DNA from: Domibacillus sp. PGB-M46
GTDB taxonomy: Bacteria; Bacillota; Bacilli; Bacillales; Domibacillaceae
NCBI RefSeq assembly: GCF_022668875.1
Contig: NZ_JAKGCR010000022.1
Span: forward strand, 1 to 64,000
Reading direction: 5' to 3'
Length of the DNA: 64,000 nt
The notes beneath the pieces were generated by a model that made no database searches, was not told the DNA's origin, and worked only from the letters and a program-made list of their open reading frames with translations. The position numbers and the translations under genes are program-made. Shown piece by piece: positions 30,783 through 38,812 of this stretch; the stretch's first letter is position 1; each line of letters begins with the position of its first letter.

Positions 30783-30822
30783 AATTCATTACGTTTTTAT
30801 AAAATTTCTTCAAAGGTCACCT

Positions 30823-31065
30823 TTACTCTTTATTTTGGAGTTTTTCCGCTAGCTTGTAGAAATCGAGGCAATGCTTTAAAAATTCTTCATTGATTTCTTT
30901 GTATAATTTTGTTGACTCATCTAATACGTTATTTAAACAATCATAAATATAATATCTGTTCGCACCTATTCCGTAGCGTTTATATATAATTTCATACTTC
31001 TTACCATTATAAACGCCATTAAAATATGCAAAGTTACCTATTTCCTTCGAGAAAACAAAAGACAA
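30823..31065 (-). CDS. uncharacterised 80-aa protein
   Basis: An 80-aa soluble protein rich in Tyr, Lys and Asn (FNGVYNGKKYEIIYKRYGIG, then LDESTKLYKEINEEFLKHCL). The start appears to be TTG at 31065 with GGAGGT 9 nt upstream, and a terminator follows, so it is likely a real gene. I recognise no family. It is convergent with the decayed secreted-protein gene and could have been its partner, but nothing in the sequence shows this. Confidence 0.55.
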   Translation of the reverse strand: MSFVFSKEIGNFAYFNGVYNGKKYEIIYKRYGIGANRYYIYDCLNNVLDESTKLYKEINEEFLKHCLDFYKLAEKLQNKE

Positions 31066-31297
31066 ATTTACTCTACCTCCCCCCTTAATACCTAAATGTA
31101 TGCTGAACTGAAACGAAAAGAAGAAAAAGAAGCGCCCCCTCTTTATCTAGATGAACAGGCGCTGAATGTGGAGGATTCTTTTGCGGAAGAGCGCCCTGCT
31201 CTGTGGGAGATTCAAATGATGGGTGTTATGTATAGCAAGTCCTCTTCTCTTTTATGATGAGGAGTTTACTTTAAACTTCAACGGAAATTTCAAAAGC

Positions 31298-31350
31298 AAA
31301 AAAGACCTTATAGTACTTTTGATAAAAGTATCTTTGCAAGGTCCTTTTTG
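31298..31350. terminator. bidirectional terminator
   Basis: AAAAAGACCTT ... AAGGTCCTTTTT with an inner TACTTTT/AAAAGTA helix. It lies downstream of the decayed minus-strand gene ending at 31374. Confidence 0.7.
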
Positions 31351-31373
31351 GTGGCTGCATGCATATCCTTGGC

Positions 31374-32126
31374 TTAATGGTCGTCCCCCTGCTCAAGCCG
31401 ACCGTCTTGCTGTCCCGCTAATTCCATTTCATGAAAAAGCGAGAGTTCAGAAAGGTCAGTATGATCGTCAGGGCCGACTTTGTTGGTCAGATAGCTTTCA
31501 TAGCGCGGGTCCATCATGCCGATAAACCCTTCTGGTTTGTCTAAAACAGTCTGGCCGGTTAATTCATAAGCAGGCAGCGCAGTTTGAACAAAACGCATTT
31601 TTTCGTGATGGGTAAAGTTGTCCCAATCCGTCACGGAAAACACAAGTGGCGCTGTGCTTCTTTAACTCCTTCTTGAAGATAATCTTTTCCTTGTAATCTG
31701 TAAAAACCCGTTGCGTAAGGCTGAACTTCCGTACGAAAAGCTCCACCCAGCAGTTTATGTATTGGTTTATTCAAAGAACGGCCGATTACATCCCACAAGG
31801 CAATATCCACCCCGCTGATTGCATTAATTGCTGCCCCGTGCTGTCCAAATGGACGAGTTTGGTTATACATCTCTTCCCAAAGTACTTCAACATCGAACGG
31901 ATCACGACTGATGAGCATTGGTTTTAAGCAGAACTGGACAAATGAGGCAGCGATTTCCGGCGGCTGAAGTCCATGACACAATGATTCCCCCCCAGCCGGT
32001 AATTCCTTCATCTGTTACAATCTCCACAATCATTGAACTACGTTTCTCCACCCACCCTTGAGAGAAAGCAAATGGTTCAGATAAAGGGGTTGACAATACA
32101 TGTGGGATAACATCGATAATTTTCAT
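31374..32126 (-). pseudogene. mandelate racemase/muconate lactonizing enzyme remnant fused to unknown C-terminus
   Basis: From ATG 32126 the minus strand encodes an enolase-superfamily N-terminal domain (MKIIDVIPHVLSTPLSEPFA, VEIVTDEGITGWG). One extra base in a seven-C run (31987-31993) shifts the frame; the continuation includes GAAINAISGVDIALWDVIGR and VQPYATGFYRLQG. Around 31640 the homology stops: the barrel with the catalytic Lys and acidic ligands is gone, and a foreign tail follows (FTHHEKMRFVQTALPAYELT, FIGMMDPRYESYLTNKVG) that I do not recognise. So a deletion removed most of this gene and joined it to the 3' end of another. It is divergent from the D-xylonate dehydratase gene, suggesting an original sugar-acid pathway. 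Confidence 0.75.
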
Positions 32127-32327
32127 TTCCAGTGTTCCTCTCCTTTATCAAAATTTATTTCGGAAGACTTTTATGCCAAAAGATGAAGTTTTCATCAGCT
32201 TAAACGGGTATATTTTCATCGCTTTCAGTTAATTGTTTAATACAATGTCATCTTAATGTTCAAAAAGAAATTTTTAAATCAATTCCAATATTTTAAAGGT
32301 ATGCAGGGTGTTGCTTCATTAGTTTTT

Positions 32328-32359
32328 GTTTTATAATATAAAACTTTGTTTTATAGTAT
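32328..32359. promoter_or_regulatory. palindromic operator upstream of xylonate dehydratase
   Basis: GTTTTATAATATAAAAC (32328-32344) is a perfect 17-bp palindrome; the half-site GTTTTATAGTAT repeats 20 bp later (32348-32359), just before the -35. This looks like a GntR- or IclR-type sugar-acid repressor site. Confidence 0.6.
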
Positions 32360-32387
32360 TGACATTATTTTAAAACGGAATTATATT
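32359..32387 (+). promoter_or_regulatory. SigA promoter of xylonate dehydratase
   Basis: Consensus -35 TTGACA (32359-32364), 17-bp spacer, -10 TATATT (32382-32387). Transcription should start near 32394. Confidence 0.8.
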
Positions 32388-32413
32388 CATGTAAAGTTGT
32401 TTTCACCAAAAAA

Positions 32414-32427
32414 TGAAAGCGCTTAAA
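32414..32427 (+). promoter_or_regulatory. cre site (CcpA)
   Basis: TGAAAGCGCTTAAA matches the catabolite-responsive element TGWAARCGYTWNCW with one mismatch. It lies about 20 bp after the predicted start, where CcpA-HPr would block elongation; glucose repression is expected. Confidence 0.7.
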
Positions 32428-32468
32428 AATATGTCTATTTCTGAACTAATTTTTAAAAGGAGGAAATG

Positions 32469-34472
32469 ATGTACAACTCACTGAATGAACTTTTAAAGGA
32501 AAAAAACGAAGATACATTTATTATCCAAACGAAATCAGCAGGTCCTTCAGGATCCCTGCCCCTTACTGATAAAATGCTTCGGGAAGCGCCAAGCGGAAAT
32601 TTATTTGGATTGTCCCAAAACGTAGGAATGGGATGGGAGCCCGGCAAATTAAACGGGAAGCAAATCTTATTATTAAGCACACAAGGAGGTATGCGCGGCG
32701 AGGATGGAAAGCCGATCGCGCTTGGTTATCATACAGGCCACTGGGAAGTTGGCCTCCTTATGAAAGCAGCAGCAGAAGAAATCAGTCGAAATGGCGGCAT
32801 CCCCTTTGCAGGTTATGTAAGCGATCCATGTGATGGACGTTCTCAAGGTACGACAGGTATGTTTGATTCTTTTCCTTATCGAAATGATGCAGCCATGGTC
32901 TATCGGAGATTAATTCGTTCTCTTCCGACAAGAAAAGCGGTTATCGGGATTGCGACGTGTGATAAAGGCCATCCTGCTATGTTAATTGCGCTGTCCAGCA
33001 TGCATGATCTTCCTACAATTGCTGTTCCTGGGGGAGTAACTCTTCCACCATTGCATGGCGAAGATGCAGGAAAAGTGCAAACAATTGGTGCCCGCTATGC
33101 GAATGATGAATTATCACTGCAAGAAGCAGCTGATTTAGGCTGCCGTGCGTGCGCAACACCGGGAGGCGGCTGCCAATTTCTTGGAACAGCCGCTACTTCG
33201 CAGGTAGTTGGAGAAGCTCTTGGCCTTTCAGTCCCCCACTCGGCTCTCGCGCCATCTGGACAGTCCGTCTGGTTGGAAATGGCGCAGCAGTCTGCGCAAG
33301 CCGTCATGAAAATGGAAGAACAAAAGATTACCACAAAAGATATCTTAACGGATGGAGCGATTCGTAATGCGATGGTGGTTCACGCTGCATTCGGCGGTTC
33401 TACAAATCTTTTACTTCATATCCCTGCCATTGCTCATGCTGCAGGACTTTATGTTCCTACCGTACAAGACTGGAACGACGTAAACAGACAAGTGCCTCGA
33501 ATCGTCAGTGTCCTTCCAAACGGACCCGTACATCATCCGACTGTAAGAGCGTACCTTGCAGGAGGTGTTCCTGAAGTCATGCTTCAACTTCGGCCCCTTG
33601 GCGTTCTAGATGAAACTGTCATGACGGTTACTGGTGAAACATTAGGCAGCGTGCTGGATTGGTGGGAACAATCTGAAAGACGCCAAAAAATGAAAAAACG
33701 TTTAAAAGAAGCGGATTCGATCGATGCGAGCGATGTTATTATGACTCCTGCCAAAGCGAAAGAAAAGGGGTTAACGTCAACTGTTACGTTTCCAACAGGC
33801 AACATTGCTCCCGAAGGCGCGGTGATCAAGTCAACATCCATCGACCCCTCTATGCTTGATGAAAATGGTGTGTACAGCCATCGTGGAGCAGCTAAAGTGT
33901 TCACTAGCGAAAGGGAGGCAATCCGCGCCATAAAAAACGGAGAGATTAATAAAGGAGATATAATGGCTGTGATTGGCCGCGGCCCTCTGGGCACAGGTAT
34001 GGAAGAAACGTATCAGCTTACATCTGCTTTAAAACATTTATCCTATGGAAAGTATGTCACCCTCCTTACAGATGCACGCTTTTCCGGCGTTTCTACAGGA
34101 GCCTGCATTGGTCATATCGGCCCCGAAGGTCTCGCCGGCGGTCCAATTGGAAAACTTCGTACCGGGGATATCATAGACGTGCGAATTGATACGAAAAAGC
34201 TGGAAGGTCATTTGAATATGATTGGTTCTTCCAATGGAGGCAACAGCCCGGAAGACGGGAAAGCTATTCTAGAGATGCGTGAAGCCCATCCGGAAATGAA
34301 GCCCGATCCGGACCTACCTGACGATACACGCTTGTGGGCAGCATTACAATCCGTAAGCGGAGGCACTTGGAAGGGCAGCGTCTACGATGTAAACCGCATT
34401 ATTGAGGTGCTAAAAGCGGGAGAAGAAGCATTATCGCAATTAAAAAAAGAGAAACATTCTATGGAAATATAA
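32469..34472 (+). CDS. D-xylonate dehydratase, YjhG/YagF family
   Basis: A 667-aa member of the IlvD/Edd dehydratase family. Its length (IlvD is about 560, E. coli YjhG/YagF 655) and the N-terminal extension place it in the YjhG/YagF branch, which dehydrates D-xylonate to 2-keto-3-deoxy-xylonate. Visible family features are the Fe-S/active-site segments [10 protein letters not shown] and [12 protein letters not shown], and the C-terminal [13 protein letters not shown] with its catalytic Ser. ATG 32469 has AGGAGG at 5 nt, better than the ATG at 32466. It is controlled by a consensus promoter, an upstream palindrome and a cre site. No aldolase or semialdehyde dehydrogenase for the rest of the pathway is adjacent; the divergent racemase-like gene is broken. 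Confidence 0.88.
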   Translation: MYNSLNELLKEKNEDTFIIQTKSAGPSGSLPLTDKMLREAPSGNLFGLSQNVGMGWEPGKLNGKQILLLSTQGGMRGEDGKPIALGYHTGHWEVGLLMKAAAEEISRNGGIPFAGYVSDPCDGRSQGTTGMFDSFPYRNDAAMVYRRLIRSLPTRKAVIGIATCDKGHPAMLIALSSMHDLPTIAVPGGVTLPPLHGEDAGKVQTIGARYANDELSLQEAADLGCRACATPGGGCQFLGTAATSQVVGEALGLSVPHSALAPSGQSVWLEMAQQSAQAVMKMEEQKITTKDILTDGAIRNAMVVHAAFGGSTNLLLHIPAIAHAAGLYVPTVQDWNDVNRQVPRIVSVLPNGPVHHPTVRAYLAGGVPEVMLQLRPLGVLDETVMTVTGETLGSVLDWWEQSERRQKMKKRLKEADSIDASDVIMTPAKAKEKGLTSTVTFPTGNIAPEGAVIKSTSIDPSMLDENGVYSHRGAAKVFTSEREAIRAIKNGEINKGDIMAVIGRGPLGTGMEETYQLTSALKHLSYGKYVTLLTDARFSGVSTGACIGHIGPEGLAGGPIGKLRTGDIIDVRIDTKKLEGHLNMIGSSNGGNSPEDGKAILEMREAHPEMKPDPDLPDDTRLWAALQSVSGGTWKGSVYDVNRIIEVLKAGEEALSQLKKEKHSMEI

Positions 34473-34543
34473 CTAAATAATCTGGTTAAGGAAAGACACG
34501 CTCTAATGAACAAACCTATTCGTAAAATGATTAAATAACTTAA

Positions 34544-34583
34544 AGTGCTGCAAGCCAAAATGTAAAGTTTGCAGCGCTATTTT
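34544..34583 (+). terminator. terminator of xylonate dehydratase
   Basis: 10-bp stem AGTGCTGCAA/TTGCAGCGCT (one G-U pair) followed by ATTTTA; about 70 bp after the stop. Confidence 0.6.
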
Positions 34584-35027
34584 ACTGAGTAGAAATTATC
34601 AAACAATCAATTATACCGAAATAGTTGATTTTCCAACTTTACTTGGTATGAAGAGCGTGAATACATGTTTAATTTTGATTTAAAGAAACCGTAACCCCAG
34701 ATAGAAAACTAAGTCTTATTGTTAAGAACAATACGATTTAATTCTTGGATTACGCCGATAATTTGCTCTAATAAATGCCCGCGCTTCTTCTGCAGACTCA
34801 AGCGATGTGAACACTCCTGTGTAAAAAATCCCCTGTTGATTTTCTTGTTAAAGTAACGAGGCAGCTCAGTTGAAGAGAAGTGTTAAATTTTTATTGAACA
34901 AACAGGCCAGGTGGCGGAAGAAAAGCGGGGATTTTTGTGAGCAAAACACACGTTGGCAAACAAAACCGAACTGTAAAATAGCTGTCCCGAAAAACCTCTG
35001 CAATGACCCGGCGCCATAGACCATATT
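34584..35027. other. region with possible gene fragment
   Basis: On the minus strand a 38-codon open stretch ending at 34722 reads FTSLESAEEARAFIRANYRR, which is protein-like but has an upstream stop and no start or ribosome site; it may be a degraded gene tail. Otherwise nothing is seen. Confidence 0.3.
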
Positions 35028-35201
35028 TTAGTCACCCAGTGGTAAATAGTTTTCAGCAGAATCGTATAACCATTTTCCATTTTTAAAAAGCAGAAATTCA
35101 TGATTATCTATGTTTTCACCGATTTCCATAGTAATCGAAATCGTCCTAACGCTATACACCATGTATATTTTATCTTCGTGAATATGTTTTACTTTAAACA
35201 A
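35028..35201 (-). CDS. small uncharacterised protein
   Basis: A 57-aa protein starting at TTG 35201 (GTGAGGATA just upstream): MFKVKHIHEDKIYMVYSVRT, then HEFLLFKNGKWLYDSAENYL. This pattern (FKVKH...ED K YTVY followed by FL-FKNG-W and a Y-P-L end) is that of short hypothetical proteins common in Bacillus with no known function. It was missed by length cut-offs. The upstream region lacks a strong promoter; no terminator is obvious. Confidence 0.55.
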   Translation of the reverse strand: MFKVKHIHEDKIYMVYSVRTISITMEIGENIDNHEFLLFKNGKWLYDSAENYLPLGD

Positions 35202-35279
35202 AATATCCTCACTTCCTTATCATTTCTAATTTCGAAAAATAATATGTCTCAACTTTTTAATGTAGAACCATAGAAAATC

Positions 35280-35306
35280 AAAAAAACAGCTTCCAATAAG
35301 AAGCTG
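35280..35306 (-). terminator. terminator of the pspA operon
   Basis: Stem CAGCTTC/GAAGCTG with a 6-nt loop and seven T on the minus strand, about 125 bp after the pspA stop. Confidence 0.75.
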
Positions 35307-35431
35307 GTTTGGCAGGGATTAATTACATTACATAACTAATTCAATTATAGTTGTTCCCTGCTACCCATACTCAATGAGCGATAAAAAAGGTATAAGGAAG
35401 CACGGAAATAAGGATTTTTTATCTTAAAAGA

Positions 35432-36112
35432 TTAACGGGCAACTTCTATTGACTTGACCTCTTTTTTCACTACTTGCAACACCTGTTCCAATTCATATTC
35501 TAAACTTGGGTCAATATATCCTCTGATAGGCGTGCTTAAACTTCCTGTAAACTGCCTACTCGCCTGTGCTTCAGCTTCCATCATTAAGATACGGTCTTCT
35601 ACGCGGGATATTCCATTAGCGATCGTTTCGGAATGAAAGGTAACATTCGTTTTTTGAATCCGTTTGATCGACTGAGCGATATTGGCTCTCGAAATGAGTA
35701 TTAATCTTTTTTGTTGAAACTCATGATGGGTTCTTTTTAGTTCATTTAATTCTTCATTGAGTGTCTCGGTCTGGCCCTCAAGTATATTCAAATGCTCAGT
35801 ATAAAGAGTGAGCTGCTGCTGGTGAATCAGTTTTTCCTGCAAGGCTAGTTTTGCGATAAAGTCCTCTCCTTGCTCCACCGCCAGCCTTGCCTGCCTGTCC
35901 CTTTTTGCAATTAGGCTTTCCGTTTCACCGACTAATGCTTTTTGTTTGTTTTCGAGGTAAATTTGCTGGGCTAATGCCTGTTCCCCTTTTTTGAGCTCCC
36001 CTTCCATTTCTCTCATATACTCGTTTAACATCGTAATCGGATTTTCCAGGCTATCGAGCACGCCGTTTATTCCAGCACTGCCCATCGTTTTTAATCGTTT
36101 AAAAATCCCCAT
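35432..36112 (-). CDS. pspA: PspA/IM30 family protein
   Basis: A 226-aa PspA/IM30 protein, predicted almost entirely as coiled coil after the amphipathic N-terminus (MGIFKRLKTMGSAGINGVLD). Family landmarks: LENPITMLNEYMREMEGEL and the C-terminal QASRQFTG region. Such proteins (B. subtilis PspA/YdjF and LiaH) form ESCRT-like rods that protect stressed membranes. The ATG at 36112 follows AAGGAG by 10 nt. The preceding gene's stop (TAA at 36114) is 1 nt away and the ribosome site lies inside that gene, so the two are translationally coupled. The upstream membrane protein is the likely anchor or regulator. Near-normal length; no sign of damage. Confidence 0.9.
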   Translation of the reverse strand: MGIFKRLKTMGSAGINGVLDSLENPITMLNEYMREMEGELKKGEQALAQQIYLENKQKALVGETESLIAKRDRQARLAVEQGEDFIAKLALQEKLIHQQQLTLYTEHLNILEGQTETLNEELNELKRTHHEFQQKRLILISRANIAQSIKRIQKTNVTFHSETIANGISRVEDRILMMEAEAQASRQFTGSLSTPIRGYIDPSLEYELEQVLQVVKKEVKSIEVAR

Positions 36113-36113
36113 A

Positions 36114-36527
36114 TTACTCATTCTCCTTCTCAAGTTTTTGTTCTTTCTCCCAGCTGTCTAAAATATCAGCATTACTCTGATTTATTGGAGGGCGTGTTTT
36201 TGAAGCAGGGACATTCGTAACAAATTGCTGAAACGCATCAGCTTTGCTTTTTTTCTTGTACCACCTATAGGCGAATATCGCAGCAGTCCCAGCTGCAGTA
36301 AGGAAGAGCACCATTCCAAGCCAAGAAAAGTCACCGCCATGGTGCGGTCCATGCGTGTCTGCATGGAATGCTGGCCCTCCTCCATGGCCTCTCCCCATTT
36401 GGTGGGCATACCCATATCGCTCATGACTTTCAGACCTTTCGAAAAGATTTAGAAAAAAGTTGATTCCAGCAAGTCCTGAAACGCTTATAGCTCCCCAGAG
36501 AAGCACTTGCTTTATTTTTTCATTCAC
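36114..36527 (-). CDS. His/Gly-rich two-helix membrane protein, PspA partner
   Basis: A 137-aa protein with two transmembrane segments (QVLLWGAISVSGLAGINFFL; LGMVLFLTAAGTAAIFAYRW). A loop of about 40 residues between them is rich in His and Gly (GYAHQMGRGHGGGPAFHADT, then HGPHHGG). The cytosolic tail is charged and ends EKEQKLEKENE. The GTG at 36527 has AGGGGAGA 7-8 nt upstream; the longer frame lacks support. It is co-transcribed with pspA. The His-rich extracytoplasmic loop could bind metal ions. I know no named family; a membrane anchor or sensor for PspA is inferred from the operon. Confidence 0.7.
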   Translation of the reverse strand: MNEKIKQVLLWGAISVSGLAGINFFLNLFERSESHERYGYAHQMGRGHGGGPAFHADTHGPHHGGDFSWLGMVLFLTAAGTAAIFAYRWYKKKSKADAFQQFVTNVPASKTRPPINQSNADILDSWEKEQKLEKENE

Positions 36528-36786
36528 TTGTTTATCTCCCCTTTCTATTGCGTGATGTATTGATTGTAGTTGTAAAAAGTGAAAATTCAGTGAAAACAGA
36601 TAAGTTTTCGGCAAAATTAAGATATATCGCTACTATTTGGTACAAGTAACTTTCAGCCTCATCAAACTTTATATAGAATTCCTTTCTGAGTCTGTCCACG
36701 TCTGTCTCAAAGAAGAAGGTCCGAGTCCATAAAAGGAAGAGCCCAGAATGTAAAGCCCATTCTCTTTTTAAGTTATGGATCCAAAC

Positions 36787-36817
36787 AAAAAAGCCCCATT
36801 TTTATATTAATGGGCCT
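36787..36817 (-). terminator. terminator-like hairpin
   Basis: AAGCCCCATT/AATGGGCCTT (one mismatch), with six T on the minus strand. It follows the short broken frame at 36856-36966. Confidence 0.6.
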
Positions 36818-36855
36818 TCCATACAATAGTTATTCGCACTCACACAGGGTTGGAC

Positions 36856-36966
36856 TTATATCCCCTTCCCAATTTCATCGATGAGATGAAGCAATCTACC
36901 ATTCTATTCTGCAAAAAAGTTTAACAATGGAGACAAATGTTTAATCCAATATGCTTCTTTACTCAT
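36856..36966 (-). pseudogene. possible 36-aa gene interrupted by TAG
   Basis: ATG 36966 opens MSKEAYWIKHLSPLLNFFAE, followed by a TAG and then in the same frame NGRLLHLIDEIGKGI and TAA. A terminator 40 bp further supports a transcript. The ribosome site is poor. It could be a dead small gene or chance. Confidence 0.3.
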
Positions 36967-37045
36967 ATCCTAATAATATAAATCGATGACAAACATTGAT
37001 TTATAGAACTGCTTCACTACCTTTCTGTAAAGGAGGTGAAATGGT

Positions 37046-37147
37046 ATGGGTGGTTATGGTTACAATGGCGGCTTTGCGTTGATTGTAGTTCTGTTCATTC
37101 TTTTAATCATCATTGGTGCTTCATTCAAAGGCGGCTACGGCTATTGA
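37046..37147 (+). CDS. YjcZ-family sporulation peptide
   Basis: A 33-aa hydrophobic peptide with Gly/Tyr-rich ends: MGGYGYNGG, a single membrane helix ([18 protein letters not shown]) and KGGYGY at the C-terminus. This is the pattern of the YjcZ/YhjY-type sporulation peptides that occur in several copies in Bacillus, usually expressed during sporulation and membrane-inserted. AAAGGAGGTG lies 8 nt before the ATG at 37046 (the ATG at 37041 is out of frame). A GC-rich terminator lies 240 bp downstream. Confidence 0.85.
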   Translation: MGGYGYNGGFALIVVLFILLIIIGASFKGGYGY

Positions 37148-37389
37148 TTTAAATGGCTGAACGACATTTCAAAGATTCTTTCGGGGTTCTTAACTGCTTA
37201 AAAATGGCACTCTGTTCAAGTTGCTATTACTGTTTCGGTGTCACTTCTATACTTTCCCTTTGCCAACATAAAATACATTTCCTGCTAGCTAATACAGCTT
37301 ATTTGGGTGAACATGGTTTATATGTCACCGTAGCAGGTAAATGATTAAAGACATGGTCTTTCATTGACCACTCGCCCTAGTTTCTTATA

Positions 37390-37415
37390 CCGCGGAGTTT
37401 CCCCGCGGCTTTTTT
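37390..37415 (+). terminator. terminator downstream of YjcZ-like gene
   Basis: CCGCGG (37390-37395) pairs with CCGCGG (37403-37408), followed by CTTTTTT. Stem is short but all G-C. Confidence 0.75.
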
Positions 37416-37533
37416 CATGCTTTTCCTTATACTTTCGCAAGTACACTCGCTGTTCTCTCAATTAAAGCCATTCAGCATCGACGATTTACTCAATAGTATT
37501 AGTCTTCCTGTATTCGATTTGGCTATTAGCAGC

Positions 37534-37580
37534 TAAAAAAAGCGGGCTTCATTCCTTAATGCCCAAGGATGAAGCCTGCT
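37534..37580 (-). terminator. terminator of the Lys/Asp repeat gene
   Basis: 16-bp stem (37541-37557 with 37565-37580, one bulge and one wobble) followed on the minus strand by seven T; the nearest minus-strand gene upstream is the repeat protein ending at 37878. Confidence 0.75.
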
Positions 37581-37877
37581 CTTTAGTTTATTTACGAATG
37601 CAACATAACATCTGTTATGCTACATTCGTATTTTTGAATTACCAAGTACCATTCTATTTAACATATCTCTAATCTTTAACAGGCTTATTTGTGTTCAAAA
37701 TATTTATTTTTAGTTGTTTTTCTTATGGAGAGACCAAATATCAGGCAGAAACTCACTATACTGAGTAGAATAATGAGAACAAGGTTACAATTATTGTTAA
37801 GGATATGACAATCCTGTTATTAAGACCAACAAACGTGTTATCCTTCAGCGGAATATGGAATGGGTGTAAATTCAAGG

Positions 37878-38216
37878 TCACTTCTTTTTGTTATCTTTGT
37901 CTTTCTTATCTTTGTCTTTCTTGTCTTTGTCTTTCCCATCTTTGTCTTTCTTATCTTTGTCTTTCTTGTCTTTGTCTTTCCCATCTTTGTCTTTCTTGTC
38001 TTTGTCTTTCCCATCTTTGTCTTTTTTGTCTTTGTCTTTCCCATCTTTGTCTTTTTTGTCTTTGTCTTTCCCATCTTTGTCTTTTTTGTCTTTGTCTTTC
38101 TTGTCTTTTTCTTTCTCGTCTTTTTCTTTCTTATCTTTGTCTTTCCAGTCTTTCTCTTTTTCGCCTTCTTCTTTCCAGTCTTTTCCTTTGCGATCTTCTT
38201 TTTTGTGTTTAGGCAT
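37878..38216 (-). CDS. Lys/Asp tandem-repeat protein, intrinsically disordered
   Basis: A 112-aa protein made almost only of Lys, Asp, Glu and Gly. After MPKHKKEDRKGKDWKEEGEK it runs into repeats of KDKDGKDKDK (10 residues, 30 bp) with shorter KDKDKK blocks, ending DNKKK. The ATG at 38216 has AGGAGGG 9 nt upstream and a terminator is present downstream, so the minus-strand frame is the real one; the hydrophobic plus-strand frames over the repeat (LSFLSLSF-type) are its shadow. The charge pattern predicts a fully disordered polyampholyte. Similar low-complexity proteins exist in spore-formers, sometimes as coat or hydration-related proteins; no function can be assigned. Confidence 0.7.
   Translation of the reverse strand: MPKHKKEDRKGKDWKEEGEKEKDWKDKDKKEKDEKEKDKKDKDKKDKDGKDKDKKDKDGKDKDKKDKDGKDKDKKDKDGKDKDKKDKDKKDKDGKDKDKKDKDKKDKDNKKK
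37890..38110 (-). repeat. 30-bp coding minisatellite
   Basis: The hexamer CCCATC (Asp-Gly codons on the minus strand) recurs at 37935, 37980, 38010, 38040 and 38070, i.e. at 45, 30, 30 and 30 bp. Between copies the unit is built of 6-bp TTTGTC/TTTCTT sub-repeats. Such arrays change length by slippage in multiples of three, keeping the frame. Confidence 0.85.
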
Positions 38217-38610
38217 GTTACATCTCCCTCCTTTCACATTAAATTTTTTGAGGTAATTATGAGGTAGAGATGAGAAATAGCTACCTGATTAAAATTATCC
38301 TCATACTACTCTATGTAACAAATGGAAATTTTGGCTGCACAATAGTCTATTTTTAAAGATATATATTATCTTGTATCTAGCCAATGGCTTATATAATTCG
38401 AATATTCTTTATGATCAATCACCATTGGGGCTTGTGGTTACGATTATTTTTGTTTTATTCTGCAGACAGACAAAGGGAGGGGGTAATAATTAGATCTTAT
38501 ATACTTTTTGAGAATACATCGAAACAAGTTCTACCATTCGATAGTGCTTTAAAAACCATTGTGTTTTGCCGGTTGGCCGGAAAAATAAGTTAGGGTTAAG
38601 CTGTATAAAT
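38217..38610. other. intergenic with possible small plus-strand frame
   Basis: A plus-strand frame ending at 38593 contains SYILFENTSKQVLPFDSALK and is followed 18 bp later by a terminator. AGGGAGGGGG precedes a GTA/ATA, not a standard start, so it is either a damaged small gene or chance. No other feature seen. Confidence 0.3.
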
Positions 38611-38638
38611 AAAAAACCCTTGATAATCAAGGGTTTTT
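38611..38638. terminator. bidirectional terminator
   Basis: Perfect 12-bp stem AAAAACCCTTGA/TCAAGGGTTTTT with a 3-nt loop; could serve the yyaE-like gene (175 bp away, minus strand). Confidence 0.8.
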
Positions 38639-38812
38639 ACGTATTTTATCTGTTAAATACTAGACAGATTATCTTCCCCTTCCTAAAATACATGTTTCGG
38701 AACACCCTTCTTCGTTGTAAAGCCTGCTTTCTCGTGTAACTATCAACTGTCTTTGTACCACAAACAGCATTTGACATGAATTATTTTTAAAGCTCAAATT
38801 CGCTTTAATACT

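Noticed and set aside
31096-31257. 53-aa plus-strand frame with LYLDEQALNVEDSFAEERPA
   Set aside because: Text looks protein-like and may be a gene relic, but no ribosome site, promoter or family could be supported.
36601-36700. SigW-type promoter before the PspA operon
   Set aside because: A TGAAAG is present on the minus strand but no CGTA lies at the required distance.
37890-38110. Possible CRISPR array
   Set aside because: Periodicity of 30 bp comes from a coding tandem repeat with no unique spacers, and no cas genes are present.
37838-38267. Hydrophobic plus-strand and alternative minus-strand frames across the repeat
   Set aside because: They are shadows of the 30-bp repeat; only the minus-strand frame from 38216 has a ribosome site and terminator.
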